Positions 1 to 10,425 are shown, counted from the first letter of the stretch. The stretch is DNA of 64,000 bases from Nonomuraea sp. NBC_00507 (GCF_036013525.1 NZ_CP107853.1:9486001-9550000); one strand, 5' to 3'. Translations and numbers: made by a program. The notes: generated by a model not told the origin, from the sequence alone.

Positions 1-281
1 CTACCGAACCTCCTGATGCCCGACTTGTCGCCCAGCGCCTCGCGGAACGCCGCGCCCAGCGCGAGCGCGGTGTCCTCGATCGTGTGGTGGGAGTCGATGT
101 GCAGGTCGCCCTCGGTCTTGACGGTCAGGTCGAACAGCCCGTGCTTGCCGAGCTGGGCCAGCATGTGGTCGAAGAACCCGACCCCGGTCGCCACCTCGAC
201 CCGGCCGGTGCCGTCGAGACCGACCTCCACCAGGACCGAGGTCTCCTTCGTAACGCGCTCGACGCGGCCTACGCGGTTCAC
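1..281 (-). CDS. hisB: Imidazoleglycerol-phosphate dehydratase, N-terminal part (cut by window edge)
   Basis: This is the start of HisB, which dehydrates imidazoleglycerol phosphate to imidazoleacetol phosphate in histidine synthesis in the cytoplasm. About 93 residues are visible before the gene leaves the window. They include the family signatures GVGFFDHML and [18 protein letters not shown], whose His, Asp and Glu residues bind the two catalytic Mn ions. The GTG start at 281 follows an AAGGAGG ribosome site at 286-292. It is third in a hisD-hisC-hisB operon and begins 59 nt after the hisC stop. The start codon and ribosome site lie in a 12-bp stem-loop listed separately. The identification is secure; only length is unknown. 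Confidence 0.93.
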   Translation of the reverse strand, partial: MNRVGRVERVTKETSVLVEVGLDGTGRVEVATGVGFFDHMLAQLGKHGLFDLTVKTEGDLHIDSHHTIEDTALALGAAFREALGDKSGIRRFG

Positions 282-311
282 AGGCCCTCCTTCGTCGGTC
301 CTGTGAACCGC
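273..311 (-). promoter_or_regulatory. Stem-loop enclosing the hisB ribosome site and start codon
   Basis: A perfect 12-bp inverted repeat (273-284 and 300-311) lies in the hisC-hisB gap. One arm contains the hisB GTG start and the 15-nt loop contains its AAGGAGG ribosome site. In the operon mRNA this could modulate hisB translation or protect an RNA end. The structure is seen directly; any role is inferred. Confidence 0.5.
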
Positions 312-340
312 AGAAGCGCCGTGTTCATTGGTTCGCTCGC

Positions 341-2730
<2,390 letters not shown>

Positions 2731-2736
2731 CCCCAC

Positions 2737-2742
2737 AGTCTA
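2737..2742 (-). promoter_or_regulatory. Candidate -10 element for leaderless hisD mRNA
   Basis: TAGACT fits the actinobacterial TANNNT -10 pattern and lies 6 nt before the chosen hisD GTG, so transcription would begin at or next to the start codon. No convincing -35 hexamer is seen. Confidence 0.4.
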
Positions 2743-3103
2743 CGGAGTCCGGCCCCTGAATCTCGTTCTGTCCACACTGCGGGACACGGTTCGCCGGTCC
2801 TCCCCGGACACTCGACGGCCGCGGGAGGGGGCAGTCGCCTCCGCCGCACCCGCGGCCGTCGTCGCCCCGGACCGGGCCTGCCGGGGCGGACGTCGTGGCC
2901 GCCACGGGGGCGCGGCCACGACCGTGAAGAGCTTTGAGCCATCTCCACTGCCCGCCGGGCGTGTCTGTGTAACATCACACCTCTGAATACTTTATGCAGT
3001 CAAATCCTACGCTAAGTTATTTTTGCAGGTGAGCGCCCGGCTTGACCATCTGTAGACCGCCATCCACCACTGTCGATCAAGCGGACGGGGTACGGCATGC
3101 ACC
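2743..3103. other. Divergent intergenic region, hisD / DNA ligase
   Basis: About 360 bp without a supported gene lie between divergently read hisD and the ligase. The only compositional feature is an AT-rich stretch at about 2981-3025, unusual in this genome, which probably holds promoter elements for the ligase. No riboswitch or terminator was recognised. Confidence 0.5.
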
Positions 3104-4114
3104 ATGGTGCGCCTGCCGACGTACGCGCCGATGCTGGCCCAGCTCGGCACCCTGGCCTCGGTGCAGGGCCCAGGCTGGGCGGTGGAGATGAAATGGGACG
3201 GCGTGCGGGCTCTCGCCTACCTCGAAGAGGGCGCCGTCCGCCTGATGTCGCGTAACGGCAAGAACATCACCCCCGCCTACCCCGAGCTGCAGCTCATGGC
3301 CGGAGCCACGGCAGGGCGCGCCGCCGTCGTCGACGGGGAGATCGTGGCGTTCGACGAGGCCGGGCGGCCGAGCTTCGAGGCGCTGCAACCACGCATGCAC
3401 CAGCGCAAGGCTGCCGTCACGGCCGAGCTGGCCAGGGCGGTGCCGGTGACGTTCATGGCGTTCGACATCCTGCACCTGGACGAATCCAGCGTGGTCTCGC
3501 AGCCCTACACCGAGCGCAGGGAGCTGCTCGAGGGCACCTTCACGCCCGGCTACCGGTGGCAGGTGCCCATCTGGTTCACCGACGCCGCCAGGCACGCCTT
3601 CGACTCCTCACGGCAGCTCGGGCTCGAAGGGGTCGTGTGCAAGCGGATGGTCTCGCCGTACCGGCCGGGCAAGCGCAGCGGCGAATGGACCAAGGTCAAG
3701 AACGTCAGCACCGTCGAGGTCGTGATCGGCGGCTGGCAGCCCGGCGGCGGACGACGCTCGGGAACGATCGGGTCGCTGCTGCTCGGCGCGTACGACGAGC
3801 GCGGGCGGCTCCTGTACGTCGGGCATGTCGGCACCGGCTTCACCCAGGCCATGCTGCGTGACCTGCGGGAGCGGCTGGCGTCGCTGGAGCGCCCGGACCC
3901 GCCGTTCGACCAGCCCGTGCCGCGCGAGCACGCCCGCGACGCGCAGTGGGTCGAGCCGCGTCTGGTCGGGGAGGTCCAGTACGCCGAGGTCACCGGCGAC
4001 GGCATGTTGCGCCACCCGTCGTGGCGCGGACTCCGCCCCGATCGCGAGCCGGTGGAGGCCGACACCGCCGAGATCCTGCGCCTGCGGCACGGCGGCGACG
4101 CCGCGGCCGGCTGA
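3104..4114 (+). CDS. ATP-dependent DNA ligase (LigC / LigD ligase-domain type)
   Basis: A 336-residue stand-alone ATP-dependent DNA ligase that should seal nicks through a lysine-AMP intermediate. The nucleotidyltransferase motifs are in order: KWDG at 30-33 (Lys30 is the adenylated residue), a central TFMAFDILHL, EGVVCKR, and WTKVK as motif V. An OB-fold-like C-terminal half follows (YVGHVGTGF). It lacks the primase and phosphoesterase domains of full LigD, and no ku gene lies nearby, so it resembles the single-domain LigC proteins of actinobacteria (backup or excision repair). The ribosome site is weak (GACGGGG). It is divergent from hisD and converges on the MFS gene with a 26-bp gap. Confidence 0.87.
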   Translation: MVRLPTYAPMLAQLGTLASVQGPGWAVEMKWDGVRALAYLEEGAVRLMSRNGKNITPAYPELQLMAGATAGRAAVVDGEIVAFDEAGRPSFEALQPRMHQRKAAVTAELARAVPVTFMAFDILHLDESSVVSQPYTERRELLEGTFTPGYRWQVPIWFTDAARHAFDSSRQLGLEGVVCKRMVSPYRPGKRSGEWTKVKNVSTVEVVIGGWQPGGGRRSGTIGSLLLGAYDERGRLLYVGHVGTGFTQAMLRDLRERLASLERPDPPFDQPVPREHARDAQWVEPRLVGEVQYAEVTGDGMLRHPSWRGLRPDREPVEADTAEILRLRHGGDAAAG

Positions 4115-4140
4115 CCGGCGGAGCTCATCGATCAGGGCGC

Positions 4141-5247
4141 TCACGGGGCGGGCTCCTTCAGCGTGCGGGCCAGCAGCCAGGCCAGGAACGGGAACACGAT
4201 CAAGCAGGCCAGTGCCGTCCTCAGCGTGGCCGCCTCCGCGACCGCGCCCACCAGAGGGCTGGCCAGGCCGCCCACACTCACCGCCAGCCCCAGGGTCACG
4301 CCGCTGGCCGTGCCCACCCGGCGCGGCAGGAAGTCCTGGCCCAGCGTCACATGCAGGGAGAACGGGGCGTACAGGGCGATCGACGAAGCGGCGATGAAGA
4401 CGTAGGCGGCGGGTCCGGGCGCGAGGACCACGCCGGCGACGGCGGGGACGGCCGCCGCGTACGCCAGGCGCATCGTCCGCACCCGGCCCCAGCGGGCCGC
4501 CAGCCTGCCACCCAGCACGGTCCCGGCCGCCCCACCGGCGAACAACACGAACAGCGCCGCCGCGCCCGCCGCCCCACCCCCCATGAAGAGGGCCACGAAG
4601 GCGCTCAGGCCGACGTACACGACCGAGCGGAAGACGATCACCAGCGTCAGCCTGGTGAACGACGGCCAGTCGTCGCGGCCCGACACCGGCGCCGAGACCC
4701 TGGCCTCCTGCCCGGCGGGCGCGAGGATCGCCGGCAGCGTCACCAACGCCCCCAGCACGGCCGGGACCACCAGAAACGGCGAGGCGCCCAGACCCCACAC
4801 CGCCAGCAACGGCGTCACCAGCACGGGAGCCGAGGCGAAGCCCAGCGTGCCGCCGAGCGAGAACCAGCTCATCCGCACATGGCTGCCGGCGCTGGCGAGC
4901 CTGGCCAGCCGCGCCGACTCCGGATGGTAGGCGGCCACGCCCAGCCCGGACAGCGCCACGGCCAGCCAGGTCAGCACGTAGGAGTCGGTGACGCCGCCGG
5001 CCGCCACCCCCGCCCCGGCCACCACCATGCTCACCGGGATCAGCCACGGCATCCGCCACTTGTCCGTCAGCACGCCGAACACCGGCTGCACGATCGACGA
5101 CAGCAGCGTCGCCGCCAGCACCACGCCCGAGACGGCGACATAGCCATAACCGCGCTCGGCCACCAGGAACGGCACGAGCGCCGGCACCGCACCCTGGTAG
5201 AGATCGACGGTGGCATGACCGGCGGCGAGCATGGGGATCCTGTTCAC
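4141..5247 (-). CDS. MFS transporter, fosmidomycin-resistance (Fsr)-like
   Basis: A 368-residue membrane protein with about 12 hydrophobic segments. The opening GHATVDLYQGAVPALVPFL resembles the first helix of Fsr-type major facilitator exporters, and a conserved DKWRM loop follows helix 2. Fsr proteins export fosmidomycin and related small compounds by proton antiport; the substrate here is unknown. The start is a GTG at 5247, with an alternative ATG at 5232. It is divergent from an AraC-type regulator only 53 bp away, a common arrangement in which the regulator controls the exporter. Family assignment is good; substrate is a guess from distant similarity. Confidence 0.8.
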   Translation of the reverse strand: MNRIPMLAAGHATVDLYQGAVPALVPFLVAERGYGYVAVSGVVLAATLLSSIVQPVFGVLTDKWRMPWLIPVSMVVAGAGVAAGGVTDSYVLTWLAVALSGLGVAAYHPESARLARLASAGSHVRMSWFSLGGTLGFASAPVLVTPLLAVWGLGASPFLVVPAVLGALVTLPAILAPAGQEARVSAPVSGRDDWPSFTRLTLVIVFRSVVYVGLSAFVALFMGGGAAGAAALFVLFAGGAAGTVLGGRLAARWGRVRTMRLAYAAAVPAVAGVVLAPGPAAYVFIAASSIALYAPFSLHVTLGQDFLPRRVGTASGVTLGLAVSVGGLASPLVGAVAEAATLRTALACLIVFPFLAWLLARTLKEPAP

Positions 5248-5286
5248 CCCTCGATCATTTCCCGGTGCCTCCTGGCCCGCTTCCGA

Positions 5287-5292
5287 TAAAAT
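5287..5292 (+). promoter_or_regulatory. Candidate -10 element for leaderless araC-type mRNA
   Basis: TAAAAT stands 8 nt before the ATG at 5301 in a very GC-rich setting. There is no Shine-Dalgarno before that ATG, which suggests a leaderless transcript. The whole divergent promoter space shared with the MFS gene is only 53 bp, so control of one probably affects the other. Confidence 0.5.
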
Positions 5293-5300
5293 GCCAATTC

Positions 5301-6050
5301 ATGCCGGAAATCCGCCATCTGTCCGAAGCGCCCACCGGGCGGCGGCCGCTCGCGCCCGGCGCCGGCATCGACGCGCACCGGCACGACACCCACCAGATCG
5401 TGTACGCCTGCCGCGGCGTGCTCTCCGTCACCACGAGCGCGGGCACGTGGGTGGCCCCGGCGAACCGGGCCATCTGGGTGCCGGCGGGCACCGTCCACGA
5501 GCACCGCGCCCACGGCGACACCGACCTGCGCCTGGTGGGCCTCACCGGCAACCCGCTCGCCCTCGACCGTCCCGCCGTCCTGGCCGTCGGCCCGCTGCTG
5601 CGCGAATTGATCATCGCCTACACCGATGACGCGCCCGCCAGGAACGGTCCCTCCCACGCCGAGCGTGGGCGACTGCTGTCCGTGCTGCTCGACCGCCTCA
5701 AACGCGCACCCGAGCAGCCCTTCCACCTGCCGGCGCCGGAAGACCCCAGACTGGTGGCCGTCTGCGCGATCCTGCACCGCGATCCCGCCGACAGCAGCAC
5801 CCTCGCGCGGCTGGCCGCGCAGGCCGGCACCAGCGAGCGCACGCTCGCCCGGCTGTGCGGCCGCGAGCTCGGCATGAGTTTCCCCCAGTGGCGCACCCAG
5901 CTCCGCCTGCACCACGCGCTGCTGCTGCTCGCCGACGGCCTCCCGGTGACCGTCGTCGCGCACCGGTGCGGGTGGGCGTCGGCGAGCGCGTTCATCGACG
6001 TGTTCAGGCGGGCGTTCGGGTACACCCCCGGCCGGGCCTTTACATTGTAG
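5301..6050 (+). CDS. AraC-family transcriptional regulator with N-terminal cupin
   Basis: A 249-residue regulator. The N-terminal half is a cupin-like sensor (HRHDTHQIVYACRG, then WVPAGTVHEHRAHG), as in AraC relatives that sense small molecules. The C-terminal 100 residues form the double helix-turn-helix: the first helix pair is around LARLAAQAGTSERTLARL, the second around VAHRCGWASASAFIDVFRRAFG. I took the ATG at 5301, 8 nt after a TAAAAT element; an upstream in-frame start would give an unlikely prefix. It is divergent from the Fsr-like transporter, its probable target. Its stop codon lies inside the palindrome upstream of ybaK. Confidence 0.88.
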   Translation: MPEIRHLSEAPTGRRPLAPGAGIDAHRHDTHQIVYACRGVLSVTTSAGTWVAPANRAIWVPAGTVHEHRAHGDTDLRLVGLTGNPLALDRPAVLAVGPLLRELIIAYTDDAPARNGPSHAERGRLLSVLLDRLKRAPEQPFHLPAPEDPRLVAVCAILHRDPADSSTLARLAAQAGTSERTLARLCGRELGMSFPQWRTQLRLHHALLLLADGLPVTVVAHRCGWASASAFIDVFRRAFGYTPGRAFTL

Positions 6051-6062
6051 ATTCGCTACAAT
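6044..6062 (+). promoter_or_regulatory. 19-bp palindrome overlapping the ybaK -10 element
   Basis: A perfect inverted repeat with 7-bp arms, ATTGTAG-N5-CTACAAT, in an AT-rich patch. Its right arm contains TACAAT (6057-6062), a near-consensus -10 placed 8 nt before the ybaK GTG. A repressor bound here would block that promoter. The TTGTAG-N5-CTACAA form recalls GntR-family operators, but the regulator is not identified. The left arm overlaps the upstream araC stop codon. Confidence 0.5.
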
Positions 6063-6070
6063 CGTTCCTC

Positions 6071-6568
6071 GTGAGCAAATCGAAAGGCAAAGGGGGCGGC
6101 ACCCCGGCCACCATGGCCCTGACGAAGGCCAAGGCCGACTTCACGCTCCACCCCTACGAGCACGACGCCGCCGCCCAGGCCTACGGCGAGGAGGCGGCGG
6201 ACGCACTCGGAGTCCCCTACGAGCGGATCTTCAAGACGCTGGTGGCGGAGGTCGAGAGCGGGCTCGCGGTGGCGGTGGTGCCGGTGGCGGGCAAGCTCGA
6301 CCTCAAGGCGCTGGCGAGCGCGCTCAACAGCAAGCGCGCGGCGATGGCCGACGCGGCGAAGGTGGAGCGGGTGACCGGCTACGTCGTGGGCGGCATCAGC
6401 CCGCTGGGGCAGCGCAAGCAGCTGCCGACGGTGGTCGACTCCTCGGCGCTCGACTTCGAGACGATCTACTTCTCGGCCGGCAAGCGCGGGCTGCAGATCG
6501 AGACCGCGCCCGACAACCTCATCACGCTCACCAGGGCCGTCACGGCGCCCATCGGGAAGACCACCTAG
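6071..6568 (+). CDS. ybaK: Cys-tRNA(Pro)/Cys-tRNA(Cys) deacylase, YbaK/EbsC family
   Basis: A 165-residue member of the YbaK/EbsC family, which hydrolyses Cys wrongly attached to tRNA(Pro) after ProRS mischarging. It follows Escherichia coli YbaK closely along its length: YEHD near the N-terminus, FKTLV, VAVVPVAGKLDLKALA, GYVVGGISPLGQRKQLPTVVD with the catalytic Lys/Gly region, and IYFSAGKRGLQIE. The GTG at 6071 is chosen because translation from it gives the standard length and it sits 8 nt after a TACAAT box; no Shine-Dalgarno is present, so the mRNA is probably leaderless. It follows the araC-type gene but likely has its own promoter with the overlapping palindrome. Confidence 0.92.
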   Translation: MSKSKGKGGGTPATMALTKAKADFTLHPYEHDAAAQAYGEEAADALGVPYERIFKTLVAEVESGLAVAVVPVAGKLDLKALASALNSKRAAMADAAKVERVTGYVVGGISPLGQRKQLPTVVDSSALDFETIYFSAGKRGLQIETAPDNLITLTRAVTAPIGKTT

Positions 6569-6610
6569 GCCCGTTTCCACAGGAACCCGACGTCCCAGGA
6601 AGAGGCAGCA

Positions 6611-6835
6611 GCGTGCGCTACTGCCAGGCCGCGTGCGGCGATCGGCCGCGTGGACGCCGCCCTGGCGGCCCTCCTCGAGCAGCGCGCCGCCCGGGCGAGC
6701 ATCGTGCAACAGTGCCTGGCGGCGTGCGCTGGGTGCCAGCGGCGTGCGCTAGCTTCGGGCGGCGTGCACTTGTGCTGGCGCGTGCACACTTGTGCCGGGG
6801 CGGGCGCTCGTGCCGGCGCGGGCGCTAGTGACGGC
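6611..6835. repeat. Imperfect ~20-bp tandem repeats flanking a gene fragment
   Basis: Units close to GGCGTGCGCTNGTGCCGGC recur at 6721, 6741 and 6761 with exact 20-bp spacing, and decay through 6781-6835 into the 3' end of the PBP gene. A related unit lies at 6611-6630, left of the chorismate-mutase fragment. The units are rich in GTGC/GCAC. No protein product is supported on the plus strand. Confidence 0.55.
6633..6710 (+). pseudogene. Fragment of a chorismate mutase gene, duplicate of 18755-18832
   Basis: These 78 bp match the reverse strand of 18755-18832, inside the DAHP-synthase-like/chorismate mutase gene, at 74 of 78 positions. Read in frame they encode AIGRVDAALAALLEQRA and a little more, the first helix of an AroQ mutase. 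All four differences change the amino acid, including the helix residue Asp to Gly, and the frame then runs into unrelated repeats. It is therefore a dead fragment left by duplication or rearrangement rather than a working gene. Confidence 0.75.
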
Positions 6836-9083
6836 GGCGGCGGAGCGGCCATTCCGGGGAGGGCGCGGCCGGGCTCCGGCCGAGCAGCCACCGCAAGAGC
6901 TTGCGATGACGCTTGGCGAAGGCCCGGTCGCCGCGCCGCATCTCGCGCTTTTCCTCCTCGGCCAGGGCCTCCTTCAGCCCGGGCGTGTGACCGCCGCCGA
7001 AGCGCGCCATGTTCGGCCCGGGGAACCCCCGAGGCTCGACGTGACGCAGCGCGGGCCGCATCGACTCCACCCAGATCGGCCCGGGCAGCGACGCGCCCTG
7101 CACCGAGCCGTAGTACTGGTCCCCGATCTGCACGCCCTGCAGCGGGAAACGGTAGGAGCCCCGGATGTCCCCGACGCTGACCGCCGCCGCCAGCTGCGGC
7201 GTGTAGCCGGCGAACCAGGCCGAGGTGTAGCCGTTGTTGGTCCCGGTCTTGCCGGCGGCAGGCCGGTCGAGGCCCTGCCCTTTCATGGTGCCCTTGTCGA
7301 ACACCCCCGTGAGCACATGGTTGACCGCGTCGGCGACCGGCCGCTCGATGGCCTGCTCGCAGGACGGCGGCACGTGGGTGCGCCGCCCGTTCCTGCCGAC
7401 GATCTCCTCGATGGCCAGTGGCCGGCAGTAGACCCCGCGGGCGGCGAACGCCGCGAAGGACGCCGCCACCGTCACCGGGTCCATCTCGTTGACGCCCAGC
7501 GTGAACGTCGGCACCTCGCGCAGCGCTTTCCCGTCGGCCCGTACGGCGCCGAGCGCCCTGGCGGTCTTCACCACGTTGCAGAGCCCGACCTTGCGCTCCA
7601 GCATCATGTAGAAGATGTTCACCGACTTCCAGGTGCCGGTCTCGATGCTGTGCGGGCCTCCCTCGCCCTCGCCGCTGGCGTTGAGCACGCGGGTGTCGGG
7701 GTCGTTGACCGGCCGGCCCTTGCAGTTGCGGTAGCCCTGGCCGGGCACCAGCGCCCCGGGCGTCTGGAAGCCGTCGCCGAACCTCCACCCCTGCTTCAAC
7801 GCGGTGGCCAGGGTGAACACCTTGAACGTGGACCCGGCCTGGAAACCCTGCCCGCCGCCGTGCGCCACGTCGGCGGGCAGGTTGAAGGTGGTCCTGGGGC
7901 CGTTCTTGCGGTTGCCCGGGTTGCGGCCGAACTCCTTGCTGGCCGCCATCGCCCTGATCCGCCCCGTCCCCGGCTCCACCATGGCCTCGGCGGCCACCTC
8001 GGTGTCCTGGGGGTGCACGTGACGGCGGATGGCCCGCTCGGCGGCCCGTTGCGCGTGCGGGTCGAGGCTGGTCCTGATCACCAGGCCGCCCCTGGCCAGT
8101 CTGGCCCGCCGCTGGGCCGCGGTGTTGCCGAACACCGGATTGGACAGGAGCTCGTGCTTGACGTACAGGCAGTAGAACGGGTAGTTGCTCTGCTCGCAGC
8201 CGCCGGGCTCGGGCCTGAGCTTGAGGTCGAGGGGCGAGCTCTTGGCGTTCGCCGCCTCCTGCTGGGTGATCAGCTTGAGGCCGGCCATGCGGTCCAGCAC
8301 GAGGTCCCGCCGCTCCCGCAGCCGCGCCCGATGGGCGGCGCCGAGCGACGGGTCGGTCGAGTACGGTATCCGCACGGCCCCCGCCAGCGTGGCCGCCTGG
8401 GTGAGGGTCAGCCGGGAGGCCGACGTGGAGAAGAAGCGGCGGGCCGCCGCTTGCACGCCGTGCGCGCCGGCGCCGAAGTAGGCGATGTTCAGATACCGCT
8501 CCAGGATCTCGTCCTTGCGGTACTTGCGTTCGAGCGCCAGGGCGTACCGCAGCTCGGTGATCTTGCGGGCCAGGTTCGGCGCGCGGGCCCGGTCGCGTTC
8601 GGCTTCGGTGCGGGCGCTCTCCACCAAGATGTTCTTGACGAGCTGCTGGGTCAGCGACGAGCCGCCCTGCCGGATGCCGCCTGCCTGGGTGTTGGTGAGC
8701 AGCGCACGGAAGGTGCCCCTGACGTCGAGGCCGCCGTGCTCGTAGAAGCGGGCGTCCTCGATGGCCACGATCGCCCTGCGCATCACCGGGGCGATGGCGC
8801 GGAGTGGGACGGCCGTCCTGTTCGCCTCGTAGAACTGGGCGAACGTCCGGCCGTCCTTGTCCAGCAGCCTGGTCACCTGCGCGAGCGGCTCCTCGCGCGG
8901 GGCGGGCGGCAGGTCTTCGACGAAGGTGTTCGCGACGTTCTTGGCCGCGAGGCCGCCCCCGCTCACCACGGGTGCGGCCAGCCCCGCCGCGAGCACGCCG
9001 CCGACCGCCCCGGCCAGCCCGAGTCCGCCGACGGATTTGAGTACGGTCACGTAGAAAATCTGCATCCACCCGAACGTCAGCAA
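6825..9083 (-). CDS. Class A penicillin-binding protein (transglycosylase-transpeptidase)
   Basis: A bifunctional peptidoglycan synthase anchored in the membrane by one N-terminal helix (about residues 15-40). The GT51 transglycosylase domain shows AIEDARFYEHGG with catalytic Glu109, GGSSLTQQLVKN, and RKITELRYALALE. The transpeptidase domain has STFK at 418-421 (nucleophile Ser418), a KSVN motif as the SxN element, and KTGTNN at 612-617. There is no PASTA domain. The basic tail ends in four Arg and runs into the repeat tract. The listed start is a TTG; an ATG at 9065 giving MQIFYVTVLK is equally plausible. It lies just downstream of the MurA-type gene (19 bp), so both may be transcribed together. 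Confidence 0.92.
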   Translation of the reverse strand: MLTFGWMQIFYVTVLKSVGGLGLAGAVGGVLAAGLAAPVVSGGGLAAKNVANTFVEDLPPAPREEPLAQVTRLLDKDGRTFAQFYEANRTAVPLRAIAPVMRRAIVAIEDARFYEHGGLDVRGTFRALLTNTQAGGIRQGGSSLTQQLVKNILVESARTEAERDRARAPNLARKITELRYALALERKYRKDEILERYLNIAYFGAGAHGVQAAARRFFSTSASRLTLTQAATLAGAVRIPYSTDPSLGAAHRARLRERRDLVLDRMAGLKLITQQEAANAKSSPLDLKLRPEPGGCEQSNYPFYCLYVKHELLSNPVFGNTAAQRRARLARGGLVIRTSLDPHAQRAAERAIRRHVHPQDTEVAAEAMVEPGTGRIRAMAASKEFGRNPGNRKNGPRTTFNLPADVAHGGGQGFQAGSTFKVFTLATALKQGWRFGDGFQTPGALVPGQGYRNCKGRPVNDPDTRVLNASGEGEGGPHSIETGTWKSVNIFYMMLERKVGLCNVVKTARALGAVRADGKALREVPTFTLGVNEMDPVTVAASFAAFAARGVYCRPLAIEEIVGRNGRRTHVPPSCEQAIERPVADAVNHVLTGVFDKGTMKGQGLDRPAAGKTGTNNGYTSAWFAGYTPQLAAAVSVGDIRGSYRFPLQGVQIGDQYYGSVQGASLPGPIWVESMRPALRHVEPRGFPGPNMARFGGGHTPGLKEALAEEEKREMRRGDRAFAKRHRKLLRWLLGRSPAAPSPEWPLRRRRH

Positions 9084-9102
9084 ACGCCCGGTTCCTACCT
9101 CT

Positions 9103-10413
9103 TTACTGGTCCCTGCGAATGTTCAGACCGAGCGACGCGAACTGCTGGAACGGCCGATGGTAGCCGCGCTCGATGTGGTGCACGCCGCGCAGCGTGGACG
9201 GCCCGTCGGCGACCGCGGCCGCGAGCACGGCCGAGAACCCGGCCCTGATGTCCGGCAGCGTGACGTCGGCGCCCTTGAGCTTGGACACGCCACGCACGAC
9301 CGCCGAGTGGCGGGAGTTGGTGTCGTGGTAGCGGCACGCGGGGCCGCCCAGGCACTGGTCGAACACCTCGATCTCGCAGCCCATCTTCTGCAGCGCGGGC
9401 ACGTACACCAGGCGGTTCTCGAAGACCGTCTCGTGCAGGACGGACATGCCCTGGCTCTGCGTGAACAGCACCATGAGCGGCGTCTGCCAGTCCGTCATGA
9501 ACCCGGGGTGGGTGTCGGTCTGCACGGCCGCCGCGCGCAGCCCCTCCGGCGGGGCGGTGGCACACAGGTATTCGTCGTTGATGGCGAACTGGGCGCCCAT
9601 CCTGGCCAGCGTGGTGATCGCGGTCACCAGGCGGTCCTGCGGGCAGCCGTGCACCCGCACCTCTCCCCCGGTGACCAGGCCCGCCGCCAGGTACGAGAAC
9701 GCCTCGATGCGGTCACCGGTCAGCCAGGTGGAGGCGCCGCGCAGCCGTTCGACGCCCTCGATGACGATCCTGCGGTCGGGCGACAGCTCGATCCTGGCCC
9801 CCATCCGTTGCAGGAACAACGCCAGCTCCACCACCTCGGGCTCCATGGCGGCGTTCTTCAGCACCGTCTTGCCCTCGGCCAGCACCGCCGACATCAGCAC
9901 CGTCTCGGTGGCGCCCACGCTCGGGTAGGGCAGCTCGATCCTGGTGCCGTTGAGGCGTTTGGCCTTGGCGTAGATGCCGGTGTCGCCGACCTCCACCTCG
10001 GCGCCCATCGAGCGCAGGGCCTCGACATGGAAGTTCACCGGCCGCCGCCCGATCGGGTCGCCGCCGACCAGCGGGACGAACGCTTCGCCCGCCAGGTGCA
10101 GCAGCGGCCCGAGCATGAGGATGGGGATGCGGTTGAGCCCCGTGAACGCGTCGGGCACCCGCGGCTCGATCTCCGGCCCGCGCTCGATCCTGATCTCCGA
10201 TCCGGAGATCTGAACGTGGATGCCGAGCGCCTCCAGCATCGCGGCGGTGATACCGACCTCGCCCACCTCAGGGGCGTTGTGAATACTGCTCTCCCCACTG
10301 CCGAGCATGGCGGCGACCATGTGCTTGGACACGCCGTTCTTGGAACCGCGTACCTCGACGTCTCCCCGGAGCGGACCGGAGGGCTCTATCAACCAGACCT
10401 CTTCTTGCATCAC
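9103..10413 (-). CDS. murA: UDP-N-acetylglucosamine 1-carboxyvinyltransferase (MurA-type) with Cys-to-Asp active site
   Basis: MurA transfers enolpyruvate from PEP to UDP-GlcNAc, the first committed step of peptidoglycan synthesis. The 436-residue protein belongs to the EPSP-synthase superfamily: RGSKNGVSKHMVAAML at the N-terminus, SVGATETVLM in the middle, PDIRAGFSAVLAA near the end. The catalytic loop reads LVGGDPIGRRP, so the usual Cys is Asp119; Cys-to-Asp MurA enzymes remain active and resist fosfomycin. The GTG at 10413 follows TAGGCT by 6 nt, suggesting a leaderless mRNA. Actinomycetes often carry two MurA paralogues; whether this is the housekeeping one cannot be told from this window. 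PBP follows directly. Confidence 0.85.
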   Translation of the reverse strand: MMQEEVWLIEPSGPLRGDVEVRGSKNGVSKHMVAAMLGSGESSIHNAPEVGEVGITAAMLEALGIHVQISGSEIRIERGPEIEPRVPDAFTGLNRIPILMLGPLLHLAGEAFVPLVGGDPIGRRPVNFHVEALRSMGAEVEVGDTGIYAKAKRLNGTRIELPYPSVGATETVLMSAVLAEGKTVLKNAAMEPEVVELALFLQRMGARIELSPDRRIVIEGVERLRGASTWLTGDRIEAFSYLAAGLVTGGEVRVHGCPQDRLVTAITTLARMGAQFAINDEYLCATAPPEGLRAAAVQTDTHPGFMTDWQTPLMVLFTQSQGMSVLHETVFENRLVYVPALQKMGCEIEVFDQCLGGPACRYHDTNSRHSAVVRGVSKLKGADVTLPDIRAGFSAVLAAAVADGPSTLRGVHHIERGYHRPFQQFASLGLNIRRDQ

Positions 10414-10419
10414 GAAGCG

Positions 10420-10425
10420 AGCCTA
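10420..10425 (-). promoter_or_regulatory. Candidate -10 element for leaderless murA mRNA
   Basis: TAGGCT lies 6 nt before the GTG at 10413, matching TANNNT; no Shine-Dalgarno is present. The divergent DUF2567 gene begins 52 bp away and shares this promoter region. Confidence 0.4.
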
